DNA of 42,565 nt from CAYMUR01 sp964393615. Lineage in GTDB: Bacteria; Planctomycetota; Planctomycetia; Pirellulales; Pirellulaceae. Both the position numbers and the translations under genes were made by a program. Location: positions 1 to 42,565 of the forward strand of contig CAYMUR010000038.1 of NCBI GenBank assembly GCA_964393615.1, read 5' to 3'. The first letter of the stretch is position 1. Each line of letters begins with the position of its first letter. Positions 1 through 8,330 of the stretch are shown piece by piece. The notes below the pieces were generated by a model. The model saw only the letters and a list, made by a program, of their open reading frames with translations, was not told the DNA's origin and did not search any database.

Positions 1-182
1 CCCCAGCAGTAAATCGTGAAGACAGCACTCAAACCTCCCCTGCCCTCTCCTCGTAAATTAATCTCACAAGCGTGAGCGAGTCAGGTCCTGCAAACGTTTT
101 TACGTTAGGCCTTCATGGTACGGCATGAATGGCCACAGTGCGGGTTCGTGTGTACCCTATAACGTGGGACCCACTGTAGCAC

Positions 183-1307
183 TCAATCCAACAGTTTAAT
201 CTCGGCGAGATAAATATCGCAGGCCGTCCGTTTATAACCATAGGCATCATGAAATTTCGGTTTGACTTGCCCTGATTGGTAGGCGACGTCCGAATAGAAC
301 GACATGATGAGTTTTCCCGGTTCCGGAGAAATCAGGCCGGGATAGGAACAATCGCCGCCCGCGGGAAAAGAAACCAGTGGTTCGACCCCTTCCTGTGTGA
401 GGCGGAACAGGGTCGGGGCGCCCTTCTTACCGCCAATTTCGTTTGGATTGAGAACGACCTTTGCCGGTCCGCGACCGGCGACATAGACCTGGCCCCCTGT
501 CTCGCACATCGCGGGCGCATCACACCACCCGATACGAATACCTCCCTGCCACGAGGTGTAGGGAGGTTTTGACCAGTACATGTGAGCCGACCCTGTGCGT
601 ACCACGCACCACAGCTCACCATCGGGGCGCCACAACAGCTCCGATTCCTCCGTGAAATATTTTTGTTTAGCAGGAGGTGTGTCTGCAATGCGGGAATGAC
701 GTTCCCAATGGACACCATCATCACTTGTGATCAGATCGAGCACGTGCTCGTTTTCTGCGAGGTAGGTGACCGCATTGTAGAATTTGCCCTGGTAATATCG
801 GACGCGCCAAGGATAGGGATTCAAATCACCCAGTGAAAGCAGTTCGGGTTTCGACCAGTTGACGCCATCCACGGTCGAAGTGACAAAGATGTGTGCAAGC
901 GTGATGCTACCCTGGTCGGATGGTTTCCTTACACCGAGGAACATGAAAAGCCGTTGGTCAGCAACACAAAAGTGCCCCATGGCAATGGCAAAACTGCCTT
1001 CCAGCCCGTAGGGCGATTCAAACAACTGCACCTCGTGCCATCGGCGCAAGTCATTGGAACGCAGTAAAACAATTCTACTGTTTGCCGATCGGTGTCCGGT
1101 TCCCCGTCGATAGCTGAGCCAGTACAGGTCATTCCAGGATATGATATCCGTGGGCATGTTGTACCATCCGTCCCGTGCCAAAACGCGATAGGAGGTAACC
1201 TCGGCCGAGGGTGCCGTCCAGGGAACTCCTGGCACGGTATTCTCCGCTTGGGCGGTTACGCTGGTTGTCAAGACGATCCCTGTGGCGATGGCCAGAATGG
1301 TCCGCAT
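183..1307 (-). CDS. Secreted sialidase-like (BNR/Asp-box) beta-propeller protein
   Basis: About 374 residues. The start at 1307 is chosen because the frame there begins MRTILAIATGIV, a clear signal peptide ending near TAQA, and AAAGAGGAG lies about 8 bases upstream; the longer open frame up to 1433 has no such features. Degenerate Asp-boxes are visible (STVDGVNWSKP and TSDDGVHWERH), separated by beta-rich sequence, which fits the six-bladed sialidase fold. Family knowledge: such planctomycete proteins are annotated as exo-alpha-sialidase or BNR proteins, but the full set of sialidase arginines cannot be assigned by eye, so true sialidase activity is unproven. It probably acts on glycans in the periplasm or outside the cell. 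It stands alone, divergent from the PQQ-like gene at 1828, with 520 bases between them. Confidence 0.8.
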   Translation of the reverse strand: MRTILAIATGIVLTTSVTAQAENTVPGVPWTAPSAEVTSYRVLARDGWYNMPTDIISWNDLYWLSYRRGTGHRSANSRIVLLRSNDLRRWHEVQLFESPYGLEGSFAIAMGHFCVADQRLFMFLGVRKPSDQGSITLAHIFVTSTVDGVNWSKPELLSLGDLNPYPWRVRYYQGKFYNAVTYLAENEHVLDLITSDDGVHWERHSRIADTPPAKQKYFTEESELLWRPDGELWCVVRTGSAHMYWSKPPYTSWQGGIRIGWCDAPAMCETGGQVYVAGRGPAKVVLNPNEIGGKKGAPTLFRLTQEGVEPLVSFPAGGDCSYPGLISPEPGKLIMSFYSDVAYQSGQVKPKFHDAYGYKRTACDIYLAEIKLLD

Positions 1308-1827
1308 GGCGAAATGCTCCTCTTTGATCAAGACCTCGGCAATGGTGACAAATGTGACGCAGTAACGACCGGTTATCGCGACATCAGGAATCAGGGGTGG
1401 ACTGAAAATACCGCGGTCACCAAGTCTCTCCAAAATAACCTGTGGGAACCATTTTGCGAAGGGTCCAAGGAGCCGAATTCGCTAGAAACCAAGACTGAGC
1501 TGCCACGGTGCGAGCCCTTGATACGATGAAACCGCTTCTCTAAACTCAGGTTGCCTGTAAATCAAGTTGAACGGGATGACGCTCTGGATCCCATTCGCAT
1601 CTCAACAACCGAAGCGATAGATGGGAGAAACATTGAAAACAATCCGAATCTCTCCGAGGCACCACAAACGTTGTCGCGCCAGAGGCTGTTCACCACAGGA
1701 AATGAAAGCCAACGATGCAACTCGATGCTTCCGAATTCCGTAGTCGAGTGCTCCAAGTCTTACGACCGACTAGTCTGAGTACAGCTATCGTGGTTGATGA
1801 TTCATCCGAATGAGAGGAATGCTCCCC
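1308..1827. other. Intergenic stretch between divergent genes
   Basis: 520 bases between two divergently transcribed genes, so it should hold both promoters. I could not pick out a convincing -35/-10 pair. Short open frames on both strands look random, with no signal peptide, ribosome site or recognisable domain. The only clear signals are the ribosome site of the left gene at its left edge and GAGAGGA (1812-1818) before the right gene. Confidence 0.6.
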
Positions 1828-3099
1828 ATGACATATCAACGCATGTTCGTTTGGTTTAGCTCCCTATTTATTTTCTCCTTGACAGTCTCCGCTGAGGACT
1901 GGCCTCAATTCCGCGGACCTGGTGGCAGCGGGGTCTCTGTAACCACTGGATTGCCACTGACTTGGAGTTCGACCAACAACCTTGTTTGGAAAAGCCCCAT
2001 TCCCGGCCATGGTGCATCCAGTCCCATTGTGATCGGCGACAAAGTGTTCCTTACCTGCTACAGCGGATATGGTTTGGATCGCGACCATCCTGGTGAGCAG
2101 CAAAAGATGATGCTGCACGTTATCTGTTACGCGCGTACCAATGGCGAAGTCGTCTGGAGCAAGTCCCTTGCTCCGCAATTACCGGATCAAGGTTATTCCC
2201 AATTTTTGCCAGAACACGGTTATGCATCGTCGACACCCGCTTCGGATGGACTTGCCCTGTACGTGTTCTTTGGCCGCAGCGGTGTTTGGGCATTCGACCT
2301 CGATGGTCACAAGCTTTGGCATGCCAACGTGGGTTCCAATACGCATATTTTCGGGACGGCCGCTTCTCCCCTTTTGGTCGACAATCACCTGATTATTAAT
2401 GCGAGTGTCGAAAACGAGAATTTATTGGCATTCGACAAAACAACCGGTGTCGAAGTCTGGCGCGCTAACGGCATCAAGGATGCCTGGAACACACCGGTCC
2501 TTGTTACTCTACCCGACGGCGAAAAGGAAGTGGTGGTGACGATTGCGGACCAAATCCTGGGCTTTGATCCTCAGAATGGGAATCAGCTGTGGAGTTGTGA
2601 ATCTGCGGGATCCTATATTTGCCCGAGCGTGGTTGCCGACAATGGAACGGTCTATGTGATTGCTGGTCGCGGTCCGTATGTCGCCGCCATCAGGGCAGGC
2701 GGACGTGGCGATGCGACCGAGACACACCGCCTGTGGGTGGCGAAAGAAAGCTCCAACGTGCCTTCGCCCGTATATCACAATGGACACCTTTACTGGGTCA
2801 ATGAAGTTGGTGTGGCGCATTGCCTCAACGCGGAAACCGGTGAAATTGTGTACAAACAACGAGTGGATGGTGCGGAGAAAACGTATGCGTCGGCACTGTT
2901 TGCCGATGGCAGGCTTTACGTTGTCACCTGGCTCAGCGGAACGTTCGTACTCGCTGCAGACACCGAGTTTAAGATTCTCGCGCGTAATATGCTCTCCGGC
3001 GATGACAGTATTTTTAACGGCAGCCCAGCGGTGAGTGGCAAGCATCTGTTTCTGCGGTCGAATAAATTTCTCTACTGCCTAGGCAAGCAAGACAACTGA
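1828..3099 (+). CDS. Secreted PQQ-like beta-propeller protein (BamB-like fold)
   Basis: About 423 residues. ATG 1828 is preferred over in-frame ATGs at 1810 and 1819 because GAGAGGA (1812-1818) is well placed and the product then begins MTYQRMFVWFSSLFIFSL, a signal peptide cleaved near VSA. The mature protein opens with WPQFRGPGGSG, the typical first strand of planctomycete PQQ-like proteins, followed by blade repeats such as GEVVWS, GHKLWHA, GVEVWRA, GNQLWS and GEIVYK. Family knowledge: these have the eight-bladed quinoprotein or BamB fold, yet most lack the residues for PQQ and act as binding or scaffold proteins. The HASSTPASDG segment is shared with the second propeller at 37276. It is a single gene, and no enzyme function can be claimed. 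Confidence 0.88.
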   Translation: MTYQRMFVWFSSLFIFSLTVSAEDWPQFRGPGGSGVSVTTGLPLTWSSTNNLVWKSPIPGHGASSPIVIGDKVFLTCYSGYGLDRDHPGEQQKMMLHVICYARTNGEVVWSKSLAPQLPDQGYSQFLPEHGYASSTPASDGLALYVFFGRSGVWAFDLDGHKLWHANVGSNTHIFGTAASPLLVDNHLIINASVENENLLAFDKTTGVEVWRANGIKDAWNTPVLVTLPDGEKEVVVTIADQILGFDPQNGNQLWSCESAGSYICPSVVADNGTVYVIAGRGPYVAAIRAGGRGDATETHRLWVAKESSNVPSPVYHNGHLYWVNEVGVAHCLNAETGEIVYKQRVDGAEKTYASALFADGRLYVVTWLSGTFVLAADTEFKILARNMLSGDDSIFNGSPAVSGKHLFLRSNKFLYCLGKQDN

Positions 3100-3395
3100 C
3101 GGCATTTTATATCCAATGGCACGCGACCTACACCGCTGAAAGGAGTTGATGGAACGTTAAGGCACGGTGATTTCATTGAAATGCCAGGCATGTCCAATCG
3201 GCGCGGCGGCCTCAACGGGTCGGCGCGAGCCTTAGGATGGGATGGCGCGGACCCAGGAAACCACTGGGAGCGATGAAATTGCCACGGTACCTTTTTACGC
3301 GCCAGGATCATCGCCTTGGGAATAACGATCTGTTAGCCCGGATGACCGGTGGCGTGTTCGCGACAAATATCCAACCCGCCACTTCCCCTCTGCCT

Positions 3396-4292
3396 TCATC
3401 GCTCACGCTGATTAATGTCGGGTCGATAACTTTGCCGACGGTCGTTGCTGGTCCACGCTGCGTCAGCAGGACAGTATTGACGCAACCAAGTCCGCAAGGG
3501 CACATCATCATCTGCGGGTGCATAACAACTATTATTATTGGGACGGTTACCGAGAATCTGCCCCTGAATCGGATCGAGATCAGGATAAAGGTGTTCCACC
3601 GTCATTTCGTCCTTGGGACGCAGCCAGCGGTAGCTGTATCCCATGAAGAGTGCCTTTCGCGTGATCTCCGAGTGATTCAGGCTCCGTGAATGCCAAAGGC
3701 GACGATCGATGATGACAGCTGTTCCCGGTGAAACACAAATCGGGATGGCACCGGAGGGGCTTGAATCCCCTTCTTGGGGAACCTCGATTTCATCGTGAAG
3801 ATGGGAGCCCGGCACAATCAATGTATTTCCTCGGCCAGGTTCTGAGACGTCGCTGATGTAATACGATACCTTCAGTGACAACCGCGGCCGTGGACTGGAT
3901 TCGATTTCATCGTTCACGCGCATGCTGTCCTGATGCCAGGCGACACTGGGACTGCCAGCCGACGGATTTGGATCACTCGGCGGTGTAATACCCAGGTGCG
4001 CGTGATAAAGATAAATATTCCATCCCAGAATGCCCCACACTTTCGGGAATGTTGTCTCACAATCGATCGTCTCTCTAAACACTGGATCTTCGCAAAGGAT
4101 GTCGTCCTGACTGTACGGATCGTGCGGACCCAGGCCTGCGGCTCGCTGCGTGGCCAACAGCCGATCGAACACGCTATGCATACGGGCCAATTGTTCTGGC
4201 GATAATGCGTTTTCAATAACCAGGTAACCGGACTCTTCGAACTGCGTGCGTTCGGAATCACGCAGGCAATGTACAAGGCAACTCGGATCCAC
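3396..4292 (-). CDS. Phytanoyl-CoA dioxygenase (PhyH) family protein
   Basis: 298 residues from a GTG at 4292, chosen because GAGAGGTAGG ends 4 bases upstream and the conserved PhyH opening (FEESGYLVIENALSPEQL) follows from residue 18; the longer frame to 4460 adds 56 residues that look non-coding. It belongs to the Fe(II)/2-oxoglutarate oxygenases. The metal site is visible as H120-x-D122 (WHQD) and distal H201 (LWHSRS), with R212 a candidate 2-oxoglutarate anchor. There is no signal peptide, so it is probably cytoplasmic, unlike most of its neighbours. Family knowledge: planctomycetes carry many PhyH paralogues with unknown small-molecule substrates, so hydroxylation of a lipid should not be assumed. 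It stands alone, convergent with the PQQ-like gene. Confidence 0.87.
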   Translation of the reverse strand: MDPSCLVHCLRDSERTQFEESGYLVIENALSPEQLARMHSVFDRLLATQRAAGLGPHDPYSQDDILCEDPVFRETIDCETTFPKVWGILGWNIYLYHAHLGITPPSDPNPSAGSPSVAWHQDSMRVNDEIESSPRPRLSLKVSYYISDVSEPGRGNTLIVPGSHLHDEIEVPQEGDSSPSGAIPICVSPGTAVIIDRRLWHSRSLNHSEITRKALFMGYSYRWLRPKDEMTVEHLYPDLDPIQGQILGNRPNNNSCYAPADDDVPLRTWLRQYCPADAAWTSNDRRQSYRPDINQRER

Positions 4293-4471
4293 TGACCTAC
4301 CTCTCGCTGGTGCGAACCATTGAATGGGACTGCAAAGCGTACAGTGTTTAGTACCTGCCGGAGGTGTGCTGTCCACTTGACAGACATTGTACGGTCCCCC
4401 TGCGTGTTGCACAACATATCCCGCCTTCCTGAAACGGCTGCCGGGGACATCACTTGGCATGCAACCAAGGC

Positions 4472-5031
4472 GAGCTGCCGTTGTCCATCGTCAATCCGTC
4501 GTTCGAGCATGTCGAGGGGAGGCTTCCTTCGTCGGCTGGACAATGACTAATCCTGGTAACTTTCGGCCGCCGCGGATCGCGCTATCACCGGATCCCGAAG
4601 TTTGTTAATTCCAGTACAAAGCGGCCGAGCCACACCCGTCTCGAATTGTGCAGTACGCCACGGTTCAGCCGAACACGAACTACAAAATTAGCTTTAACGT
4701 CTATCTTGGCGATGATGTTGTGGGCGCGCTGAGACCAGATATTTACGCAGGCATCCCTGGTCACCCGCATATTACTGGTGCCGCTTGGAATACCGGCGAC
4801 CTTGTCATTGAACGCTGGAAGTTCGGCACGCGAGTGGGAATCGACCTTGCCGGCGGAACCTCGCAACTGTCTCAATCAGTCCGAGTGCAGTCCAACCGCA
4901 ATCTTGAATTCTCGGCCGCAATGCGAAGCAGTGGTCCATTGAGGGGATCGGTAAATTTCCTCTCTGTTGCATTGAAAGCCACGTGGGAGATAAAACGCAT
5001 CATTGGCGTCGAAATAAACCAAAGACGTTAA
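4472..5031 (+). pseudogene. Decayed PEP-CTERM-type secreted protein, frameshifted
   Basis: Pieces of one protein type are spread over different frames of the same strand. In one frame, 4484-4507 reads SIVNPSFE, the usual opening of planctomycete PEP-CTERM surface proteins. The next frame gives GWTMTNPGNFRPP (about 4525-4570), the expected following block, and ends in a stop at 4606-4608. The frame open from 4609 then gives ATVQPNTNYKISFNV and continues to 5031, matching the QPNTTYTLTV block of the same family. The order IVNPSFE, GWT, F.P, VQPNT is that of an intact protein, so I read this as a gene broken by at least two frameshifts. No C-terminal PEP motif was found. It lies directly upstream of an intact PEP-CTERM gene. 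Confidence 0.6.
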
Positions 5032-5072
5032 ACGCAAAAAATGTTTAAAAAACCGATTTGTGCGCAAAAGAC

Positions 5073-5102
5073 TTTCCAAAGCACGGCGAAACGATGTATA
5101 GT
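5073..5102 (+). promoter_or_regulatory. Candidate sigma70-type promoter of the PEP-CTERM gene
   Basis: TTTCCA (5073-5078) and TATAGT (5097-5102) are 18 bases apart, about 100 bases before the start at 5201. The -10 matches the consensus at 5 of 6 positions and the -35 is weak. The only support is this pattern. Confidence 0.3.
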
Positions 5103-5200
5103 GGAACGATACCGCTTTGGAATCAACCTGGGTGGGCGGTAGACTATGTTCCATCAGCTTGCCGGCGGTGATGGACGGGCGCTGTTTTGGAGGTAAGTTC

Positions 5201-6814
5201 ATGATTTGGAAAAAGCTACTAGCATACAGAGCCCGTGCCCTTCTGCTGTGTGACGTAGCGTTGCGGGCCAAAATCTCAAAACGGGCGTCCCTCGCTTTCT
5301 GGCGACCCCCTTCTTTTCCTTTCTGGCAACAACCGTGTCGGATTGTTGAGAAGTTCGCCGCGTTGGTCTTCTGGCTTGTGCCACCGAGTTCAACGTGTGC
5401 CATTTTTAAAAACTCGAAGAACAGTTGCAGGAATCATTTCACCCGGGCAGGTGCGTATGAGGTAGCGGTCGGTTGTCTCATTTGTCTTGGATTCATCCCA
5501 GGTGAAGCTCCAGCAGGCTCAGCAATTCTGCTCGATTTAAACCACCATGCGGTCAGCGGAAACGACACACCTGGCAGCGGAGAATCGGCCACCGCCACGG
5601 TGGCTCATTTCCAAGCAGCGGGAGTGGAAGGACTGAGTGGGAGCGACACAGTCATTAACATTAAGGCGCCCAACGCTTCATTTCCAAGCCAGATCGACGA
5701 CAGTGCGAACAGTGGGCTCATTTTCGATTTTACGTCCCAAACTTATAGCACCTCGTTTGCGTTGCAAGGGACTCATTTTGGTCCCATCGGGAATGATTTG
5801 CTCGATGATTTCATTGATATCTCCAATAGCACTGCTGGTCCCGGTCCCACCAACGTTGTGATATCCGGTTTGGACGCATATCTGGCGCCGAACAAGGAAT
5901 ACAACTTCTATATCGTAGTTGCCGACGCGGATTTAACATTTGACGATGGTGGCGGCCCTGTTGAAAAAACCACTGCCGGCACGTCCGTTGGTGACCAGGA
6001 TGCCGGGACTGCTTTCTACACATTCACAACACCAGAAGTCCTCGATGCCAATTACGACGTTCAATTCAATTGGGCGCGCGCTGTTGGGCCACCGAAAGCG
6101 AACAACTCAAGTTTAAGAGGTATGGCCTTTGTGGACACCGACCCACCCTTTCCCGATCTGGACGTAGTTTGGAAAAATGATGGTAGTGGAGAGTGGACTT
6201 GTTGTGTTGTTCCAAATCAGTCGGAAACAAACTGGTCCGCGACACACAACTTGTTCGCGGAGGTGCCTAACTCCAATCTTCACACTGCCACTTTCGGCGA
6301 CGTAATCACGGCGGGCCGGACCGTCGTCGTGGACACGGATGTGACGATCAATCAAATCGTTTTCGATAACACTCAAACTTACAATATCGCCGGGGTTGCT
6401 AGCGTCAGCCTGGAGTCCAACACGTTACCGAGTCTGGCATTGGTTACCGTCATGCAAGGTAATCATCAGTTCCAGGTCACCACGAATCTGCTTTCCGATT
6501 CGACCGTAGACGTCGCAGCGGAAAGCACACTGAGTTTCCATAACATGCTGAATCTGATGGGCCATACCCTCGTCAAGACTGGTGCAGGGACGATGTACAT
6601 CAATAATGTACTGCACACAGGCGACGGGACGATTGACGTCCAGCAGGGAACCGTTTCCGGGGTCGGCACGTTGGGTGGTGACGTCATCAATGACAGTGGC
6701 ATAATCTCACCCGGCCACGGTGAACGCATCACCGTGGTTCCAGAACCAATGGGTGTCGTGTTGATTGTCATGGGACTGTTGGTACTCAGCTTTCAAAGCT
6801 GGTGTAGGGAATAG
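5201..6814 (+). CDS. PEP-CTERM sorting-domain surface protein with passenger-type beta repeat
   Basis: 537 residues from ATG 5201, chosen because GGAGG (5189-5193) sits 7 bases upstream. The C-terminus is diagnostic: VVPEPMG, a hydrophobic helix (VVLIVMGLLVLSF) and a short basic tail, that is, a PEP-CTERM signal recognised by an exosortase. Residues of about 430-500 (LVKTGAGTMYINN, then GTIDVQQGTVSGVGTLGG) form an autotransporter-associated beta strand repeat. Oddly, the likely signal peptide (VAVGCLICLGFIPGEAPAGSA) begins only near residue 88, and the first 80 residues look little like coding sequence; the original start may have been lost, or the N-terminus may be unusual. A fragment of a second copy lies just downstream. 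It is probably exported and anchored at the cell surface or in extracellular matrix. Confidence 0.82.
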   Translation: MIWKKLLAYRARALLLCDVALRAKISKRASLAFWRPPSFPFWQQPCRIVEKFAALVFWLVPPSSTCAIFKNSKNSCRNHFTRAGAYEVAVGCLICLGFIPGEAPAGSAILLDLNHHAVSGNDTPGSGESATATVAHFQAAGVEGLSGSDTVINIKAPNASFPSQIDDSANSGLIFDFTSQTYSTSFALQGTHFGPIGNDLLDDFIDISNSTAGPGPTNVVISGLDAYLAPNKEYNFYIVVADADLTFDDGGGPVEKTTAGTSVGDQDAGTAFYTFTTPEVLDANYDVQFNWARAVGPPKANNSSLRGMAFVDTDPPFPDLDVVWKNDGSGEWTCCVVPNQSETNWSATHNLFAEVPNSNLHTATFGDVITAGRTVVVDTDVTINQIVFDNTQTYNIAGVASVSLESNTLPSLALVTVMQGNHQFQVTTNLLSDSTVDVAAESTLSFHNMLNLMGHTLVKTGAGTMYINNVLHTGDGTIDVQQGTVSGVGTLGGDVINDSGIISPGHGERITVVPEPMGVVLIVMGLLVLSFQSWCRE

Positions 6815-6893
6815 GAGTTTAAACACTAATCTGAGCGAGCGTGTTTATTAAAGAATGTCTTGACCCCGGAACAAAGTTAAAAACAGATTCGTT

Positions 6894-7037
6894 TTTACGC
6901 CGTAAACTTATAACGCCTCGTTTGCATACCAGGATACCAGGTGGTCTACAACCAAGACTGACTTGCTAGAGGATTACATTGGCTTAAGCGGCGCCACTGC
7001 TCGGCCGGGGCACACAAATGTCGTGATCTCCGGCTTG
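6894..7037 (+). pseudogene. Fragment of a second copy of the upstream PEP-CTERM gene
   Basis: Read in the frame of 6894, 48 codons align without a gap to the stretch of the intact neighbour that begins FTSQTY and ends NVVISGL (DNA about 5738-5881). I count 27 identical residues, including TNVVISGL and DLL-D-I. The frame has one in-frame TAA at 6903-6905 where the intact gene has CAA (Gln). Similarity stops abruptly at about 7037. This is a relic of a tandem duplication or of a second family member. Confidence 0.75.
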
Positions 7038-7108
7038 ATCCTGATCGCCTTGTTGAGATCCTGTTTGGCCTCCGGAAAGTCGCCCAGCATCGCAAAGGCC
7101 CCGCAGAG
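7028..7108 (-). pseudogene. TPR-repeat scrap
   Basis: On the minus strand, 27 codons read LCGAFAMLGDFPEAKQDL and continue NKAIRIKPE. This fits one tetratricopeptide repeat (A-x-x-LGDF-x-EA-x-x-DL-x-KAI). No start codon or further repeats were found, and it abuts and slightly overlaps the end of the PEP-CTERM relic on the other strand. It is probably debris of a TPR protein gene, though chance similarity over one repeat is possible. Confidence 0.4.
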
Positions 7109-7153
7109 TTGTCGCGGGACACACTGTGTAGACAGGGTTCTCCAAGAAAATAT

Positions 7154-8032
7154 TCAACGACGCGTTCCAGGAATTTTCAGCTCATACAGTAACACTTCCT
7201 CTTTTCCCTCCGTGTTACTTTGGGCCAGTAGTTCACCTCCAGCTGAGATGACTCCGCATCCACCTTCGCAATGGTACCGCCAGGAATGACCGATACGGTT
7301 GGATACGAGTACCGGTGCGCCGATTTGTTTTGTCCGCTCGCGTTTGGTTTTCCAATTCGATTTGGGGGACCGATTGACATGGTTATTCGGATGGAATACC
7401 ACCTGCGGTTGGAGGTCGCGTAAACGTTCAATACAGCGAGGTGCGGTGGCGTCTGCGCAGATAAAACAGGCCGCGGAAACTCCGTCTATCTCAAACAGAC
7501 TGGGACCGGTTCCTGGATCATAGCGTGCAAGTTCATTCCGATATCCGATGTCCTCATCGGTTCGATGCAACCACGTTTTTCGGTAACAATGGACCAGCCC
7601 CTGCGGGCCGACGAAAACCTGGGATATATGAAATCGTTCCCCATTGCGTTCACTGAGTCCAAAGGAAATGTAGCAATCCAGTTCTGCGGACAGGTTGAGC
7701 ATGCGCTGGGTAGACTTACCGTGCGGTACGGGTTCCGCCAGGGCTTTTACGCGTGGTGTGTAGTCCACGACGCAGCCTTCGTGAAACATGATCCACCGCG
7801 CCCCGCGCTCAACGGCAGTGCGTGTTAACCGTTCCATTTCACCCAAATTGCGATCAACGGCCTCGGGAACCGTGTCAAATTGTATGATTGCCACCGTTAC
7901 CTTCTGCGGGGATTTGACATCCTGTTCAGGAGTGATGCCAAAAACTACCGCTTGAAGCGTGGCCACCATTAACAGGCTGCCGAGGAATGGTTTCCGTTCA
8001 ACGATACGGTGGTTGCCGTATTGATTTACCAT
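7154..8032 (-). CDS. Exported carbon-nitrogen hydrolase (nitrilase superfamily)
   Basis: 292 residues. ATG 8032 follows GATCGGAGGT at good distance. The N-terminus has a hydrophobic stretch (LGSLLMVATLQAVVFG, residues 18-33), so the enzyme is exported or membrane anchored, which is unusual for a family that is mostly cytoplasmic. The catalytic triad is visible: E85 (MFHEGC), K152 (YRKTWL) and C192 (FICADA). The family hydrolyses C-N bonds of amides, carbamoyl compounds or nitriles; the substrate cannot be read from sequence. It is a single gene, divergent from the sialidase-like gene at 8741. A possible role in removing amide or N-acyl groups from saccharides in the cluster is inference only. 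Confidence 0.85.
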   Translation of the reverse strand: MVNQYGNHRIVERKPFLGSLLMVATLQAVVFGITPEQDVKSPQKVTVAIIQFDTVPEAVDRNLGEMERLTRTAVERGARWIMFHEGCVVDYTPRVKALAEPVPHGKSTQRMLNLSAELDCYISFGLSERNGERFHISQVFVGPQGLVHCYRKTWLHRTDEDIGYRNELARYDPGTGPSLFEIDGVSAACFICADATAPRCIERLRDLQPQVVFHPNNHVNRSPKSNWKTKRERTKQIGAPVLVSNRIGHSWRYHCEGGCGVISAGGELLAQSNTEGKEEVLLYELKIPGTRR

Positions 8033-8052
8033 GGTTCGTACCTCCGATCATT

Positions 8053-8081
8053 GTGATAGTCGATCGGTTTTGACAAGTCAA
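8053..8081 (-). promoter_or_regulatory. Candidate promoter of the nitrilase-family gene
   Basis: On the minus strand TTGACT (8081-8076) and TATCAC (8058-8053) are 17 bases apart, and the predicted transcript would begin about 14 bases before ATG 8032. The -35 lies inside a small inverted repeat (TTGAC-TT-GTCAA), which could serve an operator. Confidence 0.4.
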
Positions 8082-8115
8082 CGGACCGGGTGGAGAATGG
8101 AAAACAGCGAGACTC

Positions 8116-8277
8116 CTAGGGCGAGTAACGCCGTCCGGTGTATTCTTTAATCGCCGGCCAGAGGAAAATAACTTCATCTGATGTGAAATCCCACCCACAG
8201 GTGGTAGGGGCACGTTCGCCAAAGACGCCTGCTGACCCGTTGGAGGCGGTCGGTCGAGTCAGCATGGGGCGTCCCAT
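8116..8277 (-). CDS. Possible 53-residue small protein or gene relic
   Basis: A short frame runs from ATG 8277 to TAG 8116-8118. Its second half (DFTSDEVIFLWPAIKEYTGR) has a protein-like pattern of acidic and hydrophobic residues, resembling from memory short planctomycete proteins that carry an EV-F--A---Y---GR-FP motif. There is no strong ribosome site and no signal peptide. It could equally be the tail of a lost gene. It ends 84 bases before the start of the nitrilase-family gene on the same strand. Confidence 0.25.
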   Translation of the reverse strand: MGRPMLTRPTASNGSAGVFGERAPTTCGWDFTSDEVIFLWPAIKEYTGRRYSP

Positions 8278-8294
8278 GGGTTATGCACTACGTC

Positions 8295-8330
8295 CCTGGG
8301 AATCCTGGCGTTCCTGGGAATCCTGGCTCC
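8295..8330. repeat. Two-copy 18-base direct repeat
   Basis: CCTGGGAATCCTGG is repeated at 8295 and 8313 with a period of 18 bases; a third, weaker copy (TCCTGGAAATCC) follows near 8334. In one frame it would read as a collagen-like GNPGVPGNPG, but no ribosome site or signal peptide supports a gene. Confidence 0.6.

Noticed and set aside
1..182. Hairpins such as CTCAC-AAGC-GTGAG downstream of the first gene
   Set aside because: Stems are only 5-6 bases and have no T-run, so a terminator cannot be claimed.
3914..4543. Minus-strand frame of 209 codons overlapping the PhyH gene
   Set aside because: It lies in another frame of the same strand as PhyH, whose iron-binding residues and GTG start with ribosome site are clear.
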